A stretch of DNA of 64,000 bases from assembly GCF_900603025.1 (NCBI RefSeq), contig NZ_LR026975.1, positions 310,001 through 374,000 of the forward strand. Direction: 5' to 3'. The notes beneath the pieces were generated by a model, which saw only the letters and a program-made list of their open reading frames with translations, searched no databases and was not told where the DNA came from. Numbering within the stretch: position 1 is the stretch's first letter; each line of letters opens with the position of its first letter. Source of the stretch: Mycolicibacterium hassiacum DSM 44199. GTDB taxonomy: Bacteria > Actinomycetota > Actinomycetes > Mycobacteriales > Mycobacteriaceae. Shown here one piece after another: positions 30,233-37,822 of this stretch. The position numbers and the translations under genes are program-made.

Positions 30233-31204
30233 CTAGATGTTCTTCACGGGTAGGTTGTGAACGCGTAGGCGGTCGATAGGTGTCATTCCGCCGATGCCGG
30301 TGTGGGGTCGGTGGTGATTGTAGTGATGCAGCCAGTGCTGGTAGGTTCCGGCGCGTTCGGCCTCAGAGCGGTAGGTCTGCGCATAGGCCCATTCAGTGGT
30401 CAGGGTGCGGTTGAATCGCTCGACTTTGCCGTTGGTCTGCGGCCGGTAGGGCCGGGTCCTCTTGTGGGCGATGTCGGGGCCGAGCGCTTCAGCGAAATTC
30501 TTTGACCGGTAACAGGATCCATTGTCGGTCAACACCCGCTTGACGGTAATGCCATGGTCGGCGAAGAACGCGCTGGCGCGTTTCCAGAACCCCGCGGCGG
30601 TTTCTTTGCGTTCGTCGGCGAGGTCCTCGGAATACGCCAGCCGGGAGTGGTCATCAACGGCGTGGTGCAAGAACGTGTATCCCATGCCGCAGCGGTTGCG
30701 CCGGCCGGCTTGGCGACCCAGCTTGCGATGGCCGCCCCCGTCGGGGATGCGGCCCAGTTTCTTGACGTCGACATGGACCAAGTCGCCGGGAGCCGGGTGC
30801 TCATAGCGGCGGGGTTTGGGCCGGCGTACCGGCAACCCGGTGTTCTGGTCCAGGTGCCGCAGCAATGGCATGCGGTAGCGGCGTAACACCGCTTCTACCG
30901 TTGACCGCGCCAACCGCAAATGGGCGGCGATACGATGTGGGCCCCACCGCCGGGTGAAGCGCAGGTTGACGATGCGCCGCTCACGTCGTTTCGGCAACCG
31001 CAACGGACTGCGATGCGGCCGGCTGGGCCGGTCTACCATCGCTGCTTCGCCACCGTCGCGATAACGGTCGGCCCATTTCTTGGCTGTGGCCACCGAACAT
31101 TGGAACCGCTCAGCAGCGCGCCGCAAACTCCAGCCCTGATCAACAACAGCCTGCGCAAGCCGCAACCGCCCACGAGGAGTCAACGAAGCATTAGCGTGGA
31201 CCAT
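30233..31204 (-). CDS. IS481-family DDE transposase, copy A
   Basis: 323 residues. The N-terminal helix-turn-helix (about 10-65; LTPRGRLRLAQAVVDQGWSL, RRAAERFQCSVATAKKWADR) is followed by an integrase-type DDE catalytic core: first Asp in HVDVKKLG, second in VLTDNGS, Glu in GKVERFNRT. The C-terminus ends HNLPVKNI. The stop codon TAG lies outside the IS end: the last codon ATC uses one IS base and two target bases, and TAG is the core of the duplicated CTAG. Intact and predicted functional. Confidence 0.95.
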   Translation of the reverse strand: MVHANASLTPRGRLRLAQAVVDQGWSLRRAAERFQCSVATAKKWADRYRDGGEAAMVDRPSRPHRSPLRLPKRRERRIVNLRFTRRWGPHRIAAHLRLARSTVEAVLRRYRMPLLRHLDQNTGLPVRRPKPRRYEHPAPGDLVHVDVKKLGRIPDGGGHRKLGRQAGRRNRCGMGYTFLHHAVDDHSRLAYSEDLADERKETAAGFWKRASAFFADHGITVKRVLTDNGSCYRSKNFAEALGPDIAHKRTRPYRPQTNGKVERFNRTLTTEWAYAQTYRSEAERAGTYQHWLHHYNHHRPHTGIGGMTPIDRLRVHNLPVKNI

Positions 31205-31311
31205 GAGGACCTCTCGGTAATCGGATGTGCGTGTTTGGTAACCACACCGATACCGGAGGTCCTCACCTACTTCCGCTCACCACGCCGTTCACAACCTGTC
31301 TGGGAGTTACA
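30238..31311 (-). mobile_element. IS481-family insertion sequence, copy A
   Basis: 1074 bp, bounded by imperfect terminal inverted repeats: left TGTTCTTCACGGGTAGGTTG, right (complement) TGTAACTCCCAGACAGGTTG, matching at 19 of the first 26 positions and beginning TGT. It is flanked by direct repeats GCTAGA at 30232-30237 and 31312-31317. This matches the NCTAGN target and 6-bp duplication known for Bordetella IS481. One transposase gene. It sits between truA and the stop codon of the first cutinase. It differs from copy B at one base (31004 C versus 32818 T). Confidence 0.96.
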
Positions 31312-31312
31312 G

Positions 31313-32026
31313 CTAGAGCCGGGCGGCGACGAAATCGGCGGCCTGGTTGGCCATCCCGGCGTTGATGTAGGCCGCGGCGAGGTGGTCGGGCCAGTTGTTC
31401 TGCCAGGTCTCCGGGTCGGCCGGGTTGCAGATCGGGTCCGCACCGTGGCACAGCTCGATGGTGCGGTCGGCATAGAGCGGGTTGAAGTTGGTGATCGGGC
31501 CGACCCAGGCGATCCCGTTGCCGAACAACGCCACCGCCGCGATGTGCCGGTCGGCGCCGGGCGGCAGCGGGCTCTTGAAGCCCATGAAATTGAACGGCAG
31601 CGCCAGCACCACGTCGGTGACCGCCGCGCCCAGCGAGTAGCCGCCCAACACCAGCCGGGTGTCGGGGCAGTTGGCCATGTTGTACTGAATCCGGCGGCTC
31701 ATGTCGTTGGCGCCGACGTCGACCTCGGTGTCGGCCGGATACTGCACCGCGTAGACGCCGATGCTCTTGTTGGTCCGGGCGCGCAGCGCGTTGACGAACG
31801 CACTGCCCAGCGCGCCGATTCCCGGCGGCTCGACCCGGCCGCGCGCGAAGATGACCTCGACCGCCGGGCAGGACTGCGCGGACGCCGACGGCAGCGTCCC
31901 CGCAGTGGTACCGACCGCGGCCGGCGCGACGATCGCCGCGATGACCGCCACCGGGACCAGCACGACCGCGGTGATCAACGTGGACGCACGTACTCTCCAC
32001 TCGCGGGGGCCAAGATCAAATTTCAC
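31313..32026 (-). CDS. secreted cutinase family esterase (first of three)
   Basis: 237 residues with an N-terminal membrane/signal segment (about 17-42, ending near ASAQ). Cutinase-type serine hydrolase: nucleophile in GGYSLGAAV, first block VIFARGRVEPPG, and a catalytic Asp/His C-terminal region DPICNPADPETW with PDHLAAAYI. Mycobacterial cutinase-like proteins hydrolyse lipids and esters outside the cell. It differs most from the other two copies, with a long insert before the His. The TAG stop coincides with the CTAG target of IS copy A and is preserved. Probably corresponds to one of Rv3451/Rv3452. Confidence 0.9.
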   Translation of the reverse strand: MKFDLGPREWRVRASTLITAVVLVPVAVIAAIVAPAAVGTTAGTLPSASAQSCPAVEVIFARGRVEPPGIGALGSAFVNALRARTNKSIGVYAVQYPADTEVDVGANDMSRRIQYNMANCPDTRLVLGGYSLGAAVTDVVLALPFNFMGFKSPLPPGADRHIAAVALFGNGIAWVGPITNFNPLYADRTIELCHGADPICNPADPETWQNNWPDHLAAAYINAGMANQAADFVAARL

Positions 32027-32046
32027 CCAGCCGATGATACTGAGCG

Positions 32047-33018
32047 CTAGATGTTCTTCACGGGTAGGTTGTGAACGCGTAGGCGGTCGATAGGTGTCAT
32101 TCCGCCGATGCCGGTGTGGGGTCGGTGGTGATTGTAGTGATGCAGCCAGTGCTGGTAGGTTCCGGCGCGTTCGGCCTCAGAGCGGTAGGTCTGCGCATAG
32201 GCCCATTCAGTGGTCAGGGTGCGGTTGAATCGCTCGACTTTGCCGTTGGTCTGCGGCCGGTAGGGCCGGGTCCTCTTGTGGGCGATGTCGGGGCCGAGCG
32301 CTTCAGCGAAATTCTTTGACCGGTAACAGGATCCATTGTCGGTCAACACCCGCTTGACGGTAATGCCATGGTCGGCGAAGAACGCGCTGGCGCGTTTCCA
32401 GAACCCCGCGGCGGTTTCTTTGCGTTCGTCGGCGAGGTCCTCGGAATACGCCAGCCGGGAGTGGTCATCAACGGCGTGGTGCAAGAACGTGTATCCCATG
32501 CCGCAGCGGTTGCGCCGGCCGGCTTGGCGACCCAGCTTGCGATGGCCGCCCCCGTCGGGGATGCGGCCCAGTTTCTTGACGTCGACATGGACCAAGTCGC
32601 CGGGAGCCGGGTGCTCATAGCGGCGGGGTTTGGGCCGGCGTACCGGCAACCCGGTGTTCTGGTCCAGGTGCCGCAGCAATGGCATGCGGTAGCGGCGTAA
32701 CACCGCTTCTACCGTTGACCGCGCCAACCGCAAATGGGCGGCGATACGATGTGGGCCCCACCGCCGGGTGAAGCGCAGGTTGACGATGCGCCGCTCACGT
32801 CGTTTCGGCAACCGCAATGGACTGCGATGCGGCCGGCTGGGCCGGTCTACCATCGCTGCTTCGCCACCGTCGCGATAACGGTCGGCCCATTTCTTGGCTG
32901 TGGCCACCGAACATTGGAACCGCTCAGCAGCGCGCCGCAAACTCCAGCCCTGATCAACAACAGCCTGCGCAAGCCGCAACCGCCCACGAGGAGTCAACGA
33001 AGCATTAGCGTGGACCAT
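32047..33018 (-). CDS. IS481-family DDE transposase, copy B
   Basis: 323 residues, amino-acid identical to copy A (the single base difference is a silent Pro codon change, CCG/CCA). It has the same HTH and DDE motifs. The stop codon is again supplied by the duplicated target CTAG, not by the element itself. Confidence 0.95.
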   Translation of the reverse strand: MVHANASLTPRGRLRLAQAVVDQGWSLRRAAERFQCSVATAKKWADRYRDGGEAAMVDRPSRPHRSPLRLPKRRERRIVNLRFTRRWGPHRIAAHLRLARSTVEAVLRRYRMPLLRHLDQNTGLPVRRPKPRRYEHPAPGDLVHVDVKKLGRIPDGGGHRKLGRQAGRRNRCGMGYTFLHHAVDDHSRLAYSEDLADERKETAAGFWKRASAFFADHGITVKRVLTDNGSCYRSKNFAEALGPDIAHKRTRPYRPQTNGKVERFNRTLTTEWAYAQTYRSEAERAGTYQHWLHHYNHHRPHTGIGGMTPIDRLRVHNLPVKNI

Positions 33019-33125
33019 GAGGACCTCTCGGTAATCGGATGTGCGTGTTTGGTAACCACACCGATACCGGAGGTCCTCACCTACTTCCGCTCACCACGCC
33101 GTTCACAACCTGTCTGGGAGTTACA
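32052..33125 (-). mobile_element. IS481-family insertion sequence, copy B
   Basis: 1074 bp, same orientation as copy A, identical except for one synonymous base (32818). Flanked by GCTAGA at 32046-32051 and 33126-33131. It is inserted between the first and second cutinases at the CTAG that forms the second cutinase's stop codon. The two copies bracket the first cutinase gene in direct orientation, so they could recombine to delete it or move it as a compound element. Confidence 0.96.
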
Positions 33126-33126
33126 G

Positions 33127-33786
33127 CTAGAGCAGCCCAGCCACGAAGTTCGCTGCCTCAGCGGCCATTCCGGCCTGCACATAGTCGCTGTGAGCGAACG
33201 GATTGCGGCCCGGTGAACAGATCGGATCGCCGTCCCGGCAAAGGTCGATGGCTCGCCCGGCGAACAGCGGCGCCGAGGTGATCGGGTTGCCGAACTTGGT
33301 GGCCGGATTGCCGAACACCGCGACGGCCGCGACGTTGCCGGCCACGTCGGAGGGCAGCCGGGGGCCGATCGCGCCGATGCGGTTGCCCAGCGGCGGCACC
33401 CCGGCGAGCATGTCCACCACGGCCGCCCCCTGGGAGAACCCGCCGAGCACGATGCGGGTGTCCGGGCAGCTGCGCGCGGTGTTGGTGATGAAGTTGACGG
33501 CGTCGGCCGCGCCGTCGGTGGCCAGCACGAAGTCGTAGCTCGCCGGGTAGTTCACGCCGTAGACGCCGAGCGTGCGCCCACCGAGTTGGGGTCGCAGCGC
33601 GTCGACGAGGGCCTGGCCCACCCGGCCGACGCCCGGCGGCTCGCCGGTGCCGCGAGCGAACACCACCACCATCACGTCCGAGCAATCCTGGGCGGCCACA
33701 TCGGCCGTCGGTGCCAGCGCCACCGCCAGGGCGCCGGACAGGGCGGCGGCGGCCGCCGCGACGCCCCGGCGAAGTCGACCCATCAC
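33127..33786 (-). CDS. secreted cutinase family esterase (second of three)
   Basis: 219 residues with a cleavable signal peptide (about 1-32, ending VAAQ). Motifs: VFARGTGEPPGVG, nucleophile serine in GGFSQGAAVVDM, FGNPATKFGNPI, and RDGDPICSPGRNPFAHSDYV with the catalytic Asp and His. Compact classical cutinase-like protein. Ends in GLL then TAG; the stop lies in the target site of IS copy B and is intact. Exported; extracellular lipid/ester hydrolysis inferred. Confidence 0.93.
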   Translation of the reverse strand: MMGRLRRGVAAAAAALSGALAVALAPTADVAAQDCSDVMVVVFARGTGEPPGVGRVGQALVDALRPQLGGRTLGVYGVNYPASYDFVLATDGAADAVNFITNTARSCPDTRIVLGGFSQGAAVVDMLAGVPPLGNRIGAIGPRLPSDVAGNVAAVAVFGNPATKFGNPITSAPLFAGRAIDLCRDGDPICSPGRNPFAHSDYVQAGMAAEAANFVAGLL

Positions 33787-33811
33787 GGGCCAAGATCATA
33801 TCCGTCCCGGG

Positions 33812-34732
33812 TCACACCCGACCGGCGACGAAATCAGCGGCCTGCTCGACCAACCCGGCGCTCACATAGTCGTCGTGAGCGAACGGGTTGCGCCCGCGGG
33901 AGCAGATCGGGTCGCCGTCCTTGCACAGGTCGATGGCGCGCCCGCCGAACACCGAGTTGGTGATCGGGTTGCCGAACTTGGCGGCCGGGTTGCCGAACAC
34001 CGCGACCGCCGCGACGTGCGGCACCAGGCTGGCGGGCAGCGGCGGGGCGGAGCCGACGAAGCCGATCTTGTTGCCCAGCGGCGGCACGCCGGCGAGCATG
34101 TCGATCACCGCCGCGCCCTGGGAGTAGCCGCCGAGCACCAGTTTGGTGTCCGGGCACTGCGCGGCCGTCTCCGCCACCCGGTTGGTGGCGTCGGTGGCGC
34201 CGTCGGCGGCGGCCAGGAAGTCGTAGGAGGCCGGGTAGTTCACCGGGTAGGCGTGCACGGTGCGGCCGCCGACCCGGCTGCGCAGTGCGTTGACGAAGGC
34301 GGTGCCGGGGGTGCCGAGGCCGGGGGAGTCGTCGGTGCCGCGGGCGAAGATCACCTCGATGTCGGGGCAGTTGGCCCGTCGCGGTGCGGTGGCGGTGCCC
34401 GACGGGCTCGCCGCGGGCCCGGCCGTCGGTGTGCCGCCCGGGCCGGGGGTGCCGGGGTCGCCGACGCCGTGCCCGGTGTCCGACCCGGTTCCGGGTCGAT
34501 CGGTTGTTCCGGTCGGGGTTCCGGCGGGCCCTCCAGCGGGCCCTCCAGCGGCTGAGGCGTCCCCGTTCACCGAGGTGGGGCCCGGAGCCGCGACCGGGCC
34601 CGGCGGGGCGCCCGGATCGTGGTCGGTGTCGAGGGGGCCGGGCTGGCCGGCGGCCGTCCAGGCCGGCCCGCCGACGAGTGCGGTGACGGCGACCGCGCCC
34701 GCGAGCAGTCCGCGCAGCAGGTTCACCGGCAC
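33812..34732 (-). CDS. secreted cutinase family esterase with Pro/Gly-rich linker (third of three)
   Basis: 306 residues. Signal peptide (about 1-29), then a low-complexity Pro/Gly/Thr/Asp-rich segment of about 85 residues, then a cutinase domain (about 120-306): VIFARGTDDSPGLG, nucleophile serine in GGYSQGAAVIDM, FGNPAAKFGNPI, and KDGDPICSRGRNPFAHDDYV with catalytic Asp/His. The linker may span the mycomembrane or cell wall. The catalytic domain is closest to the neighbouring second cutinase, suggesting tandem duplication. It starts 27 bp from the EamA gene stop. Confidence 0.93.
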   Translation of the reverse strand: MPVNLLRGLLAGAVAVTALVGGPAWTAAGQPGPLDTDHDPGAPPGPVAAPGPTSVNGDASAAGGPAGGPAGTPTGTTDRPGTGSDTGHGVGDPGTPGPGGTPTAGPAASPSGTATAPRRANCPDIEVIFARGTDDSPGLGTPGTAFVNALRSRVGGRTVHAYPVNYPASYDFLAAADGATDATNRVAETAAQCPDTKLVLGGYSQGAAVIDMLAGVPPLGNKIGFVGSAPPLPASLVPHVAAVAVFGNPAAKFGNPITNSVFGGRAIDLCKDGDPICSRGRNPFAHDDYVSAGLVEQAADFVAGRV

Positions 34733-34759
34733 ATCCTCACATACCGGGCGGCGTGGCGG

Positions 34760-35782
34760 CTATCGGACGGCTTCGGCCGGTGCGGACCGCCGGTGTGGTT
34801 CGTCCGGGTGCGGTCCGTCCGGCCAGGCGGCCTGCGCGACCGCCTCGGAACGGTCCCCGAGACGTGCCAGCGCCAGCCCGGCCAGCACGATCAGACCGCC
34901 CACCGCTTGGGTCGCCGAGACCGCCTCGCCCACCAGCAGCCAGGCCGCCAGCACCGCGAACAGCACCTCGGACAGGCCCACCAGCGAGGCGAACCGGGGC
35001 CGCAGCCGGGCGATGCCCATGATGCCCAGGGTGTAGGCGATCGCGGTGGCCAGCACCCCCAGCGCCGCGACCGGCACCAGCCAGGAGGTCGTCATCCCCG
35101 CGATGACGGTGTCGTTGGCGGTGAAGGTCAGCGGCATCACCCCGACCGCGCCGAGCAGCGCCACCGCGACGGCGCCGCAGACCAGCCCGGCGGCGGACAG
35201 CGTGACCGGGTCCACGCCGGCATCGTCGGTGCCGCCGCCGTTGGCCCGGGCCGACAACAGGAAGTAGCAGGCCGCGCAGAGGGCCGCCGTCAGGCCCCAG
35301 CCGACGCCGATCAGGTTGATCCGCGCCCCGGTGAACACGTCGAGCACCAGCGTCATGCCCCCGATCGCGAGCGCGACCCCGGCGAGGGTCATCGCGTTCG
35401 GCCGGCGCCGGGTGGTGGCCCACACCCAGCCGACGACCAGGATCGGCGCGGTGTACTCCAACAGCAGTGCGACGCCGACCGACAGGTGCGCGACCGCGTT
35501 GTAGTAGCACAGCTGCGCGCCGGCGATCGGGATGACGCCGTAGGCGAGGACAGTGGGGGTGTGCCGCAACGCGTCGCGGATCCAGGTCGGCCGGACCAGG
35601 GTGGCGAATACCGCCATCACCAGGGCGCCGCCGGCGAGCCGGGCCAGCACCGCCGCGGTGGGACTCCACCCCGCGGTCATCAGCGCCTTGGCGAACGGGC
35701 CCGAGGAGCCGAACGCGATCGCCGAGCCGAGGGCCAGCAACAGGCCCGACCGGAACTGATCGACGGAGTCATGCCGAGCCAC
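34760..35782 (-). CDS. EamA/DMT-family transporter
   Basis: 340 residues with about ten hydrophobic segments arranged as two EamA repeats (about 10-145 and 155-300): LLLALGSAIAFGSSGPFAKA, LCYYNAVAHLSVGVALLLEY, and LATAIAYTLGIMGIARLRPR with GLSEVLFAVLAAWLLVGE. Members export amino acids or other small metabolites. A hydrophilic, Pro-rich C-terminus of about 30 residues. It is divergent from the CGNR protein gene, whose product may regulate it. Substrate unknown. Confidence 0.9.
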   Translation of the reverse strand: MARHDSVDQFRSGLLLALGSAIAFGSSGPFAKALMTAGWSPTAAVLARLAGGALVMAVFATLVRPTWIRDALRHTPTVLAYGVIPIAGAQLCYYNAVAHLSVGVALLLEYTAPILVVGWVWATTRRRPNAMTLAGVALAIGGMTLVLDVFTGARINLIGVGWGLTAALCAACYFLLSARANGGGTDDAGVDPVTLSAAGLVCGAVAVALLGAVGVMPLTFTANDTVIAGMTTSWLVPVAALGVLATAIAYTLGIMGIARLRPRFASLVGLSEVLFAVLAAWLLVGEAVSATQAVGGLIVLAGLALARLGDRSEAVAQAAWPDGPHPDEPHRRSAPAEAVR

Positions 35783-35822
35783 GGGGCCACCTCTTGCGCA
35801 GCGTTGTCAGGGGTAAAATGAT

Positions 35823-35836
35823 TTTCAGTCATGACA
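35823..35836. repeat. 14-bp direct repeat, copy 1 (EamA/CGNR divergent region)
   Basis: TTTCAGTCATGACA occurs here and again at 35869-35882, 46 bp away. The core TCATGA is self-complementary. Copy 1 lies between the two divergent genes; copy 2 covers codons 3-6 of the CGNR gene. The frames differ, so shared coding is not the cause. Candidate operator. Confidence 0.42.
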
Positions 35837-35863
35837 TTAGCCGCGAGGAGAGTAAGGAGTCAA

Positions 35864-36421
35864 ATGCGTTTCAGTCATGACACCGAGCTCACTCTGCGAG
35901 CCGCCTGTGTGCTGGTCAACAGCAACCGGGTGGACGGTGAACGGCTCGGCGACCTCGCGGCGCTGGACGCCTATCTCGACGGCTTCGGCTGGACCGGCCG
36001 GCGCGACCGGGATGCCGCCGAACTCGAATCGGTGCACCGGCTGCGCGACCGGCTGGCCGAGATCTGGGCCGTCGCCGCGGACGAGGAACAGGTGGTGGCG
36101 AAGGTCAACGCCCTGCTCAGCGACACCCGTGCGGCGCCCTGGCTGACCCGCCACCCCGAGATGCCCGAGTGGCATCTGCACCTGGCCTCCGTCGACGACC
36201 CGCTGTGGCAGCGAATGGGGGCGGAGATGGCGATGGCGCTGGCCGACCTGATCCGCGCCGGCGAGCTGCGGCGCCTGAAGACCTGCGCGGCCGCCGACTG
36301 CGACGCGGTGCTCATCGACTTCTCCCGCAACCGGTCCGGCAAGTTCTGCGACACCGGCAACTGCGCCAACCGCCAGCACGTGGCGGCCTACCGCGAACGC
36401 CGCGCACACGCAAAACAGTGA
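35864..36421 (+). CDS. CGNR zinc finger domain protein, probable regulator
   Basis: 185 residues. An N-terminal ABATE-type stress-response domain (about 5-120; LRAACVLVNSNRVDGERLGD, APWLTRHPEMPEWHLHLAS) is followed by a CGNR zinc finger: KTCAAADCDAVLIDFSRN, KFCDTGNCANRQHVAAYRERR, with four cysteines. ATG 35864 is chosen for its ideal AAGGAG at 35854-35859; an ATG at 35831 is in frame but lacks one. It is divergent from the EamA transporter and probably controls that promoter. Ligand unknown. Confidence 0.87.
   Translation: MRFSHDTELTLRAACVLVNSNRVDGERLGDLAALDAYLDGFGWTGRRDRDAAELESVHRLRDRLAEIWAVAADEEQVVAKVNALLSDTRAAPWLTRHPEMPEWHLHLASVDDPLWQRMGAEMAMALADLIRAGELRRLKTCAAADCDAVLIDFSRNRSGKFCDTGNCANRQHVAAYRERRAHAKQ
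35869..35882. repeat. 14-bp direct repeat, copy 2
   Basis: Same TTTCAGTCATGACA as 35823-35836, inside the first codons of the CGNR gene. A regulator bridging the two copies would occlude the ribosome-binding and start region DNA. Confidence 0.42.
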
Positions 36422-36466
36422 TCGGGCACCCCGCGCCGGGCCGTTAGGCTGGCTGCGGGGGAGGCC

Positions 36467-37822
36467 ATGACACGGGAACCCACGACCAGGCTGCAGGCGA
36501 GCGGACACCGCTTCCTGGTGCGCCGCATGACGCACGCCCTGGTCCGCGGTGACGTCCGCATGCTCGACGATCCCCTTCGCGGCCAATCGGTCTCACTTGC
36601 GGTCGGCTGTGTGCTGGCGGCGCTCGGGCTGGTGGGCGCGGCCGCGGTGGCGATGCTGCGGCCGGCCGCGGACGTCGGCGACGCCCCGATCGTCGTGGTC
36701 CGCGAGTCGGGAGCGGTGTACGTGCGCGTCGGCGACACCATGCACCCCGCGCTGAACCTCGCGTCGGCGCGGCTGATCGCGGGCACGCCGGCCGAACCGA
36801 AGCTCGTCAGCGCGGCCGCGATCGACCGCAGCCGGCGCGGCCCGACCGTGGGGATCGTCGGCGCGCCGGACACCGTCGCCCCCGCCCTCGACGCGACCGA
36901 ATCCGGCTGGACCGTCTGCGATGCGGACGAGACCACGGTGCTGATCGGGTTCCCGGAGCACCCCGCGTCCGGACGCGGCGCGCTGGTCACCCCGGCCGGT
37001 GAGTCCGCCGCGGTGACGTACTACGTCTACGACGGGCGCCGGGCCCGGGTGGATCTGCGAAACCCGGCGGTGGTTCGCGCCCTGAGGCTGGAGAACGTTG
37101 CACCGCGGCCTGTTTCGCCTGCGCTGCTGGAGCTGCTGCCGGAGGTTCCGGCGATCGCGCCACCCCACATCCCGGGCCTCGGCGAGCCGTCGGCGCTCCC
37201 GGGGATTCCGGTGGGCACCGTGGTGCGGTTGGCGCGCGCCGACGGGGTGGAGTTCCACGTCGCGCTGCGGCGCGGCGTGCAGCGCATCGGCGCGGTCGCC
37301 GCCGACCTGATCCGGTTCACCGGTGGTCGTGTCGAATCCGTGTCGGCGCAGGCGCTGGGACCGGTGCCGTCGGTCTCCGACCTCCCGGTGTCGGGTTTCC
37401 CGGACCGCGGGAACCTCACCGACCGGCCGGTGCTGTGCGTGCACTGGCGCTGGGTGGGTGAGCCGAAAGTCGTTGTTTCGGAATTCGATTCGCTGCCCGA
37501 CGGGGGACGGACCGCGGTGCGGCTGGCCGGCGCCGACGGGCCCGGACCGGCCGTCGACGCGGTCCTGCCGGTGCCCGGTCGCAGTGCCTTCGTCCGCGCC
37601 GCCGGGGCGGCCGGGCAGGGCGCGGCGACCGGTGCGCGGTACCTGGTGACCGATTCCGGGGTGGTGTTCGGCATCGCCGACGACGACGCGGCCGCCCGGC
37701 TGGGGCTGACCGGGGCGCCGCCGCCCGCGCCGTGGCCGGTGCTGGCTCGGCTGCCGCGGGGACCGGAACTGAGCGTGCGGGCCGCGTCAGTCCAGCGCGA
37801 CGCCGTCGCGCCCGCGCCGTGA
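36467..37822 (+). CDS. eccB4: ESX-4 core component EccB4
   Basis: 451 residues. Short cytoplasmic N-terminus with the EccB signature TRLQASGHRFLVRRMTHALV, one transmembrane helix (about 43-66), and a large periplasmic domain. EccB is a core subunit of the type VII secretion membrane complex. The gene is convergent with mycP4 and their 3' ends overlap by 36 bp. Gene order eccB4, mycP4, eccD4, eccC4 matches the ESX-4 locus of M. tuberculosis. Confidence 0.94.
   Translation: MTREPTTRLQASGHRFLVRRMTHALVRGDVRMLDDPLRGQSVSLAVGCVLAALGLVGAAAVAMLRPAADVGDAPIVVVRESGAVYVRVGDTMHPALNLASARLIAGTPAEPKLVSAAAIDRSRRGPTVGIVGAPDTVAPALDATESGWTVCDADETTVLIGFPEHPASGRGALVTPAGESAAVTYYVYDGRRARVDLRNPAVVRALRLENVAPRPVSPALLELLPEVPAIAPPHIPGLGEPSALPGIPVGTVVRLARADGVEFHVALRRGVQRIGAVAADLIRFTGGRVESVSAQALGPVPSVSDLPVSGFPDRGNLTDRPVLCVHWRWVGEPKVVVSEFDSLPDGGRTAVRLAGADGPGPAVDAVLPVPGRSAFVRAAGAAGQGAATGARYLVTDSGVVFGIADDDAAARLGLTGAPPPAPWPVLARLPRGPELSVRAASVQRDAVAPAP

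Noticed and set aside
30232..33131. A composite transposon carrying the first cutinase
   Set aside because: The cutinase is at its expected syntenic place and each IS has its own matching target duplication, so two independent insertions are simpler. Mobility as a unit remains possible but is not shown.
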